Assembly: GCF_030813595.1 (NCBI RefSeq)
Contig: NZ_JAUSUH010000009.1
Location: forward strand, 1-64,000
From: Ancylobacter vacuolatus
GTDB lineage: Bacteria > Pseudomonadota > Alphaproteobacteria > Rhizobiales > Xanthobacteraceae
Direction: 5' to 3'
Length of the DNA: 64,000 bases
In this document: in pieces, positions 1 to 9,000 of the stretch
How the letters are laid out: every line of letters starts with the position of its first letter
Numbering within the stretch: position 1 is the first letter of the stretch
Position numbers and translations under genes: made by a program
The notes under the pieces: generated by a model
Told to the model about the DNA's origin: nothing
What the model saw: only the letters and a program-made list of their open reading frames with translations
Database searches by the model: none

Positions 1-3000
1 GCCCCGGCGGACGGGGCGGTGAGCGATTGGCGCAGCCGGCTGCCGACCGCGTCGCGCAGATAGATCGACTGCTGCTGGATCACCGTCTGCGCCGAGGCAT
101 AGGCCTCGCCCGAAAGCTGGTTGAGCGCCGGCGCCACCGCGGAGGTCGGCAGGGCGAAGATCGCCTCATAGACGGCGTTGCCCGTGCCCAGCGCCTGCGC
201 CGCCACGGCCACGTTCGCCTGGTTCGGCGTGTGGGCATAGTCGACGAAGTTGAACCCGTTATAGACCAGCGTCAGGAACACGTTCTTTGCGTCATAGGTC
301 AGCTCCGGCGCCAGGAAGGCATAGTCCGACGTGACCGAGCCGAAGGTGCCGGTGAGCGTGTTGGTGGTGGAAAGAATGGCGACCTTGCCCGTCGAGGGAT
401 AGCGCCCCGGGGTGGCCAGCACCTCGACGCTCGCCTGCGAGGACAGCGTCACCGCCCCGGTGGCGGTGATCAGGTCGTGCCCGCCGGCCGCCGTCACATC
501 CACCTGGTAGACCGCGCCGGCATTGAACGCCACCGGGCCGTTCACCGTCAGGGTTCCCGGCGAATAGCCCGGCCCGACGATGCCCCCGTCATTGACGATC
601 AGCCCGCCAATGCTCGCCGTGCCGCCAAGCACGCCGCCCTCATTGACGGTGAAGGTCGAGGCGGTGCTCGACCCCGCCGCCAGCCGCACCGTGCTGTCGT
701 CCACCGTCACCGCCCCGGTATAGGGCGCGGAGAACAGCACCGTGCCGCCGCCGGTGAAGGTCACCGCGCCGTTGCCGGTGATCGCCCCGGTGAAGGCGTA
801 GGTGTCGGAACGGTTGAACACCAGCTTGGCATTGTTCACCACGTCGCCGACAATGGAGCCGGTCGTGCCGCCATTGCCGATCTGCAGCGTGCCGGCCGAG
901 ATGGTCGTCACCCCGGCATAGGTGTTGGTCCCGGTCAGGATCAGCAGGCCGTCGCCGGTCTTGGTCAGGCCCGCCGTGCCCGAGATCACCCCCGACAGGG
1001 TCAGCGCCTGCGTGGAATCCACCTCGATCGTGCCGGCGGTCGAGCTCGGCCGGGCCAGCGGGTTGGGCACGCCCAGCACCACCGCCCCGCCATAGGTGAA
1101 GCTGCTGCTGGCGCGCAGCGTGCCTTCCGTGTCCACGGTCAGCCCGCCGCTGCCCAGCGCGCTGGCCGCGTCCACCCGCAACGTGCCGCTGGCGATGGTG
1201 GTGCCGCCGGTGGAGGTGTTGGCCCCCGTCAGATACAGCGTGCCCTCGCCCGCCTGCACCAGCGCGCCGCTGCCGGAGATCGCCCCCGCCATCGTCACGT
1301 CGTCGCTGCGGTTGAACGCCAGCACACTGTTATTGGTCACATCGCCGAGGATCGACCCCGAGGCGCCGCCATCACCGATCTGCAGCGTGCCGCCGGAGAT
1401 CACCGTGCCGCCGGTGTAGAGATTGGCCCCGGTCAGGACCAGCGTGCCGTAATCGGCCTTCTCCAGCCCGTGCGTGCCGGTGAGCACCGAGCCAATGGTG
1501 GCGACCGTCGACGCCCCTTCCTCGGTGCCGTCGCCGACCCGGATCACCGGTGCCTCGCCGGCGAGCAGGAGAGCGCCGCCGCTTACCCCATAGCCGGTCT
1601 CGACGAACTGCAGGCCGGTTGCCGACACCTGGCCGTCGGTATTGTCCACCGTCACCGTGCCGGGCGAGCCCTGGAACACCGCGAAGGCGCCGTTCCAGCC
1701 CTGCGGGATGGTGCCGCTGGCATTGATCCAGTTGGTCTGCGCCCCCGCCGTCCAGGTCCCCGTGCCGCCGAGAACGGTCTGCGTCGCCGTGGTGTTGGTA
1801 CCGTTCCAGAACAGGATCGGCGTGTCGACGCCTTCCACCAGCAGGTTCACCTGGTTGGCGACCGACGTCTGGACGCCGCCCAGCAGCCCGCCGGTGAGCG
1901 GGCTCACCTCCATGCCATTGTCGGTCAGCGTGCCGGTATAGTTCATCACGCGGTAGATGCCGACGCCGAAGCCCGCCGTCTGCGTCACCTTCAGCGTGCC
2001 GTCCAGCGTCACATTGCCATTGACCGTGAACACGGCCTCGCTCGAGGGTGCGCCCAGGCTCACGCTCACATTGGCCGCCGCGGCGAGGTCAAGCCCGCCC
2101 ATGGTCAGCCCGCCGGGCTGCGCGCCCTCCAGCGTGCCGCCGTCGAGCACATGCACCGTCTTGGCGATGCTGCCGGTGCCCGACAGCGTGGCGAGGTTCT
2201 GCACATAGACATCGCCATCCACGCTCCCGGTCACCGCGAGGCCGCCGCCGGCGACCGTGGTGTCGCCCGCATAGGTGTTGGCCCCGCTCAGCGTCAGCGT
2301 GCCGGTGCCCGACTTGGTCAGCCCGCCCGTGCCGCTGATGATGCCGGCAAAGCTGGTGCTGGTGTTGTCGCCGCCGGCGGCGAGCTTCGCCCCGTCGAGG
2401 ACCAGCGCGCCCGCACCGGCGATCGAGCCGACCGTCTCGGTGGCGCCGCTCGGGCGCAGGATCAGCTGCGCCCCCGTGGCCACGCTCACCGCGCTGGCGT
2501 CGCCGATGGCCTGCCCGCCCTCGGCAATGAGGATGCCCTCATCGACCTTTGTCGCGCCGCTGGCGCTGTTGGTGCCGGAGAGCACCAGCGTGCCGGTGCC
2601 GGTCTTCGCCAGATTGCCGAGGCCGGCAATCGCCCCGGTCAGGGTCAGCGTCTTGCTGTCATCCACCGCGAACGTGCCACCGCCGACGCCGGCCACCGGC
2701 GTGAGCGAGACCGCGCTGGCATAGGTGAAGCTGTCGCTCGCGCGCAGCGTGCCGCCGCCCTCAAGCGCCAGCGGCCCGCTGCCCAGCGCCGCCGCCGCGG
2801 AGACCTGCACCGTGCCGCCTGAAATGGTGGTGCCGCCGCTATGATTGCTCGTGCCGGTCAGCGTCAGCGTGCCCTCGCCGGTCTTGGTGAGGCACCCCGC
2901 GCCCGAGAAGGCGCCCGAGAAGGTCGAGCTGGTGCCGTCGCCGCCGGCGATCAGGCAATAGGCGCCGAGGGCGACGTCGCCGCCGCCCGCCAGCGAGCCC

Positions 3001-6000
3001 ACCGTCTCATTGGCGTCCTTGAGGGTCAGCGTCGCGCCGCTGGCCACCGTCAGCCGCGCCGTGTTCGACAGCGAGGAACCGCCGCTGACCTCCAGCGTGC
3101 CCGCCGCCACATTGGTGGCGCCGCTATAGCTGTTGCCCGCGATCGCCAGCGTGCCGGTGCCCGACTTGGTCAGCGCCCCCGTTCCGCCAATGGCGCCGGT
3201 GAGCGTCAGCGTCTTGCTGTCGTCCACAGCGAACGTGCCGCCGCCCAGCCCCGCGACCGGGGTCAGCGTGACCGCGCCGCCATAGCTGAAGCTCTCGCTC
3301 GCCTGCAGCGCGCCGTCGCCCTCAAGGCTCAACCCGCCGCTCCCCAGCGCGGATGCCGCCGCGACCTTCACCGTGCCGGCCTTGACCGTCAGGCCGCCGC
3401 TGAAAGCGTTGGTGCCCGTGAGCGTCAGCGTGCCCGCGCCCTTCTTGGTCACGCTGCCCGTCCCCGAGATGGCGCCGTCAAAACCGAGATCATTGGAGCG
3501 GTTGAACACCAGCGCCGCATTGTTCACCACATCGCCCTCGATCGAGCCGGTGGTGCCGCCCTTGCCGATCTGCAGCGTGCCCTGGGTGATGGTGGTGCCG
3601 CCGGTATAGGTGCTGGCCCCGGTCAGGATCAGCGTGCCGAGATCCGTCTTCTCTAGACCGGTGCTGCCGGCAATCACCGAACCGATGGTGGCGACATAGG
3701 CCGCCCCGGCCCCCGTGCCGTCGCCGACGCGGATCTGCGTCTGGCCGGAGGTCGCCGCCAGCGTCAGCGCATCGCCACCCACCTCATAGCCGTCCACCAT
3801 GAACTGCACGCCGGTCACCGCCACCGCGCCCGCCGTGTCGTCGATCGTCACCACGCCCGCCGTGGCCGAGAACACCGCGAAACTCGCGTCCCAGGCCCGC
3901 GACTGGTTCGCCTTGGAGGTGGTCCAGTTGGTGTCGGTCGAGCTCGCGGTCCAGGTGCCGGCGCCGCCATGGATGGTGCCGTCCGGCGTGGTCTGGCTGC
4001 CGTTCCAGTACAGCATGCCGCCCTGAAGTACCGCCAGGTTCACCTGGCCCGGCACCTGCTGGATCTCATAGGCGTATTGCAGCGGGGTATCGCCCAGCAC
4101 CAGCCCGTCATCCGAGGCCAGCGTCGTGTAGTCGAGGATCCGGTAGACGCCGAGCGCCATCGACCCGCCATCGGTCACGTTCAGCACGCCGTCCAGCGCC
4201 AGCGTCTCGGCCGAGAACACCGCATTGCCGGTGTTGGAACCCAGCGTCACATTGATGTTGGCGCTTTCCGAAAGGGTCAGCGAGGTCATGGACAGCCCAT
4301 AGGCCCCCGCCGTCGTCACCGGCGCCGCCGCCAGCGTGCCGCCATTCTCGACGCTCACCGAGCCGGTGATCGCCGCCCCCGAAGGGCCGGCCGTCTCGCC
4401 CTGCAGCGTCGCCCCGGACTTCACCGTGACATTGCTGGCCAGCGACACCCCGCTGAGGATCTCCAGCGTCCCCGCCTCCACCGTCGTGCCCGCGCCCGCG
4501 CTGTTGGCGCCGGTGAGCGTCAGCTTGCCCGCACCCTTCTGCACCAGCGCGCCCGTGCCGGTGATCGCCCCCCCCGCAACCACGTCATCGGACCGGTTGA
4601 ACGCCACAGTGCCGCTATTGGCGATCGCCCCCGCCACCGATCCCGTGCCGCCGCCATTGCCGATCTGCAAGGTGCCGGCGGCGACCGTGGTTCCCCCCGA
4701 ATAGGTGTTGTCACCCGTCAGCGTCAGAACGCCAAAGCCAAGCTTCCTCAGTGAACCGGTGCCGATCATTCCCGCCGAGACGCCGATGTCGAAGCCGTTA
4801 CTGTCAAAGAAGACGCCGCCGGCATTGATGGTGACGGTGTTGTCCGCAAACCCAGTAAGGAAGGACGCCTGGCTGGCCGAAGCCTTCACCACGCCGCCAT
4901 TGAAGTTCACGGAGCCCTGGCCCGCGCCCTTGCTGATCTGCCCCGTGGTGAGGACGCCGCGCGCGCCATCCGTGCCGTCGAGGTTGAGCGTGCCACCGCC
5001 CGTGGCGCCATAGCCCAGCGTGACATGGGCGGCCGAGACGGCGCCGCCATCGGCGACACTCAGCGTGCCGGTGCCGTTCAGCCCGACGAAGAGATCGAGG
5101 CTGCCCGTGCTCCAGCTGGAATCCGCGCCCGTGACCGTCGCCGTTCCGGTAGAGAGGGCATTTTGTCCGATATAGCCATTGCCGCTGCTCACCCCGCCAC
5201 CCACCGACACCGTCATCTGGCCGGAGCCGGAGCCGCCGACGACGAAGTCCTTGCTGTTGGTCCACAGCGAATCCGCGCCCGTCACGGTGACGCTGCCATT
5301 GGAGCCGGTGTTGACGCCGATATAGGCAAAGCTGCTGGAGGCGGTGGCTCCGCTCTTGAGGGCGAACGCTCCGGTCGACCCGCGATTACTGCTGACATAG
5401 GCGTTGACGGTCGACACATGGCCGGAGTCCTCAACCGTCAGCGTGCCGGTGCCGGTATAGCCGACATGGAGTTCAGCCGTGGTCTCCCAGGCCGAGTCTT
5501 CGCCCGTCACGGTGGCGGTGCCGAGAGAGTCAGCATTTACGCCGATATAGCCAATGCCGGTGCTCACCTTGCCGCCGGCCGCGACGTTCAGCGTCCCGGT
5601 GCCGGACTGGCCGATGCCGAGTTCGGTGGTGGCGGTCCAGGTGGAACCTGCTCCCGTCACCGTCACCGTTCCGATTGAACCCGCGCTGGCGCCGACAATA
5701 CCGGTCGCCCCCATGAGGGTGCCGCCGGCCTCGACATTCACGGTGCCGGTGCCGCTATAGCCAACATTGATGGCGCCGGTACTGGTCCAGATCGACTCTT
5801 TGCCCGTCACTGTGGCCGTGCCGTTCGATCCGGCGAGGACACCGACATAGCTGTAGGCGAAGCTCGCCTCGGCGCCGGCGGAAACCGTGAAGCTCGCCTG
5901 GCCGCCCTGGCCGACGCCGAGTTCGCCTGTCCCGATCCAGGAGGCGTCGGCCCCCGTCACCACCACGGTCCCGGTCGTTCCCGCGCCATTAGCGATGTAG

Positions 6001-9000
6001 CCGGACGTATTCGCCAGCGTGCCGCTGCCCTCGATCGTCAGCGTGCCACCGGTCATATAGACCCCGGCGCTCAAGGTGTTGCTGCCGGTAAGCGTCAGCG
6101 TGCCGGCACTGACCGTGGCGAGGCCCGCATAGCTGTTGGTACCCGATAGCGTCAGCGTGCCGAGGCCGGTCTTCTTCAGCCCCGCCGTGCCGGTGAGGGA
6201 GGAAGCGACGGTCGCGCCGACCTCGGCGGCGTCGGGCCCCTCGCCCACCAGAATCGTGGCCTCCGTGCTGCTGCCAAAGCCGACGAGGTTGATCGACCCG
6301 CCCGTGATCACATAGTCGTCGACCAGGAACTCCATCGCCGCGACCTGCGGCGCCGTCGATCCGCTTACCGTCACTGTGCCCGCCGTGCCGGCGAAGATGG
6401 CGAGCCCCGCCTGCGACCAGGTATCGGCCGTGGTGCCGGCCGCGTTAGTCCAGTTGGTGGTTGCCGACTGCACATTCCACGTGCCGGTGCCGCCGTCGAC
6501 GCCGGCGCCGCCGGTGGTGTTGGACCCGTTCCACCACTGGCCCGCCGCCACGAGCAGATTGACCTGGTTGGCGGTAGAGGTGCTGACGGCATAGAGCGAA
6601 TGCGCCGGCGCCGTGCCGATCTCGAGCGTGTTGTCGGTCAGCGACCCGGCATAATCGATCAGCCGGTACGTACCCGAGGCGAAGCCCGTGCCGGCGGTCA
6701 GGTCCAGCGTGCCGTCGAGCGTCAGGTTGCCGCCCACGCCGATCGCCGGCGTCGTCGACCCGGGCGAGCCCAGCGTCACCGCGAAGACCGAGGTCGGTCC
6801 CGCAAAGCTCAGATTGCCGCCGATGGTGAGCGAGGTGGTGCCGGACACGCCGGCGAGGCTGCCGCCCGCCGTGATTTCCACATTGCCCGAGATGGTGCCC
6901 GCGCTGGCGCCGCCCTGCAGCGTCGCGCCGGTTAGAACCGAGACGCCCCCGGTTAGGCTGCCGCCGGAAAGCTCCAGCGTGCCGGCCGAGACCGTCGTGG
7001 TGCCGAGAAAGGTGCTGGCGCCCGTGAGCGTCAGCGTTCCCGCGCCGGACTTGATCAGGGAGCCAGCCCCGGAAATGGCGCCGGCAAACGAAATATCGTC
7101 GGAGCGGTTGAAGGCAAGCGTGCCGGTGCTGAGCGCCACATCGCCGGCGATCGAGCCGGTAGCGCCTCCATCGCCGATCGACAGCGTGCCGCCCGAAACC
7201 GTCGTGCCGCCGGCATAGGTGTTCGCCCCGGTTAGCGTCATTGTACCGGTGCCGGTCTTCACCAGCCCGGCCGTGCCGGAGCCGCCCAGCGTGCCGGAGA
7301 ACGTCGTGCTGGCGTCGTTGCCGCCCGTGGTCAGGGCATAGTTGCCGACAATGTAGACGTTGCCGGCGCCCGCCAGCGAGCCGATGGTCTCGGCCGCCTG
7401 GAACAGGACGAGTTCCGTACCGGCCTCGACCGTCACCGCGACGCTGTCCGCCAGAGCCGACCCATTCTGGAGGAACAGCTTGCCGGCGGAGATCTGCACC
7501 GCCCCGGTGAAGGTGTTGGTCCCGGTGAGGAACTGGTTCAGGTTGCCGACCTTGGTCAGGCCGCCCGTGCCGGTGATGCTGCCGGCAAAGTTTCCGGCGA
7601 CGGTATCGGCGCCAAGCGTCAGCGTGTTGGCGTTGAGGGTCACCGTTCCGCCGGCACCGTCCAGAGTGGCCAGGGCCTGCCCGCCATTGACCAGTTCCAG
7701 CGTCGTCCCGCTGGACAGGTTGAGCTTGGTCGTGTTCGCGAGCGCCGAGCCGCCGGACAGGACCAGCCCGCCGCCGGTCACCCACACATCGCCGGTGAAC
7801 GTGCTCGCCCCACTCAGGGTCAGCGTGCCGGTGCCGGCCTTCCCCAGGTTTCCGATGCCGGATATCTCGCCGGAGAAGGTTGTGGAGCTGTTGTCGCCGC
7901 CGGCGGTCAGCTGGCTGACATTGGTCAGCGTCACCGTGCCGGCGCCCGCCAGCGAGCCGACGGTTTCGTTCGCGTTCAGCTGCAGGCTGGCGTCTTTCGC
8001 CACCGACACCGCGCTGGAATCGCCGATCGCCGAACCGCCGGACGCCACCAGCGTGCCGGCCGAAACCGTCGTCGCGCCGGAATGGGTGTTGCTGCCCGAC
8101 AGGGTGAGCGTGCCGGTGCTGGCCTGCTCGACTGAGCCGGTTCCCGAAATGTCGCCGGAGAAGATCAGGCTGTCGGTGCGATTGAACACCAGGCTCGCAT
8201 TGTTGACCACATCGCCGGTGATCGAACCGGTCGTTCCGCCGCCGCCGATCGACAGCGTGCCGCCGGAGATCGTGGTGCCGCCGGTATAGGTGTTCGCGCC
8301 GGTCAGGATCGTCGTGCCGGCCAGCACGCTCACCGTGCCGCCGCCGGAGATGGGCGTGGACAGCGTGAAGTCGGTGGCGGTGTGGTTGAAGACGATCTCG
8401 CCCGTGCCCGCGCCGAAGACGATCTTCGGCGTGTCGATCGTGCCGGCCGCCCCCGCCGCCGAGCCCTTCGCCGCGCCGATGGCGAGCACGCCGTCGCCTG
8501 CGGCGGCGTAGGCAATACGCACCTCATTGTCGACCTTCAGCGTGCCGCCATCGGTGACGATCACCGAGGCCGTGCCGGCATAGCCGACATAGAAATTGCC
8601 GAGATAGGAGAAGGTGGGGTTCGCCTTGGCCCAGAACTGCGACCCCGTCCCGATGATGGTCAATTTACCTTCGGAGTGCGGGTCCATGCCGACGCCCGCC
8701 ACGCCGCCCGTCACTGTGCCGCCGGCGGAGATGGTGAGGTCGCCGTTGCCATTCACCGGATCGACGTTGCGCGTGCCGTTCTGGCCGCCGACATAAAAAA
8801 ACTGTTCCGCGACCAGGCTCGCCTCGGAAACAGTCATCGTCACCAGGTCGCCGCCGCTCGCGCCGACATAGACTCTGTCGGCATAGACATCCGCGCCGTC
8901 CGAAATCGTGACCGTGCCTCCATCGGGGCTTAGCCCGGCCTGGAGCGCGGTGTTGGTGGGGTCGTCGGGGTCGCCGATCTCGACCCGGGTGCCCTTACCG

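Noticed and set aside
27-3656. Long plus-strand open frames opposite the autotransporter gene
   Set aside because: Their translations are Arg/His/Gly-rich without domains, as expected antisense to a GC-rich repeat gene; the minus frame has a signal peptide and passenger repeats.
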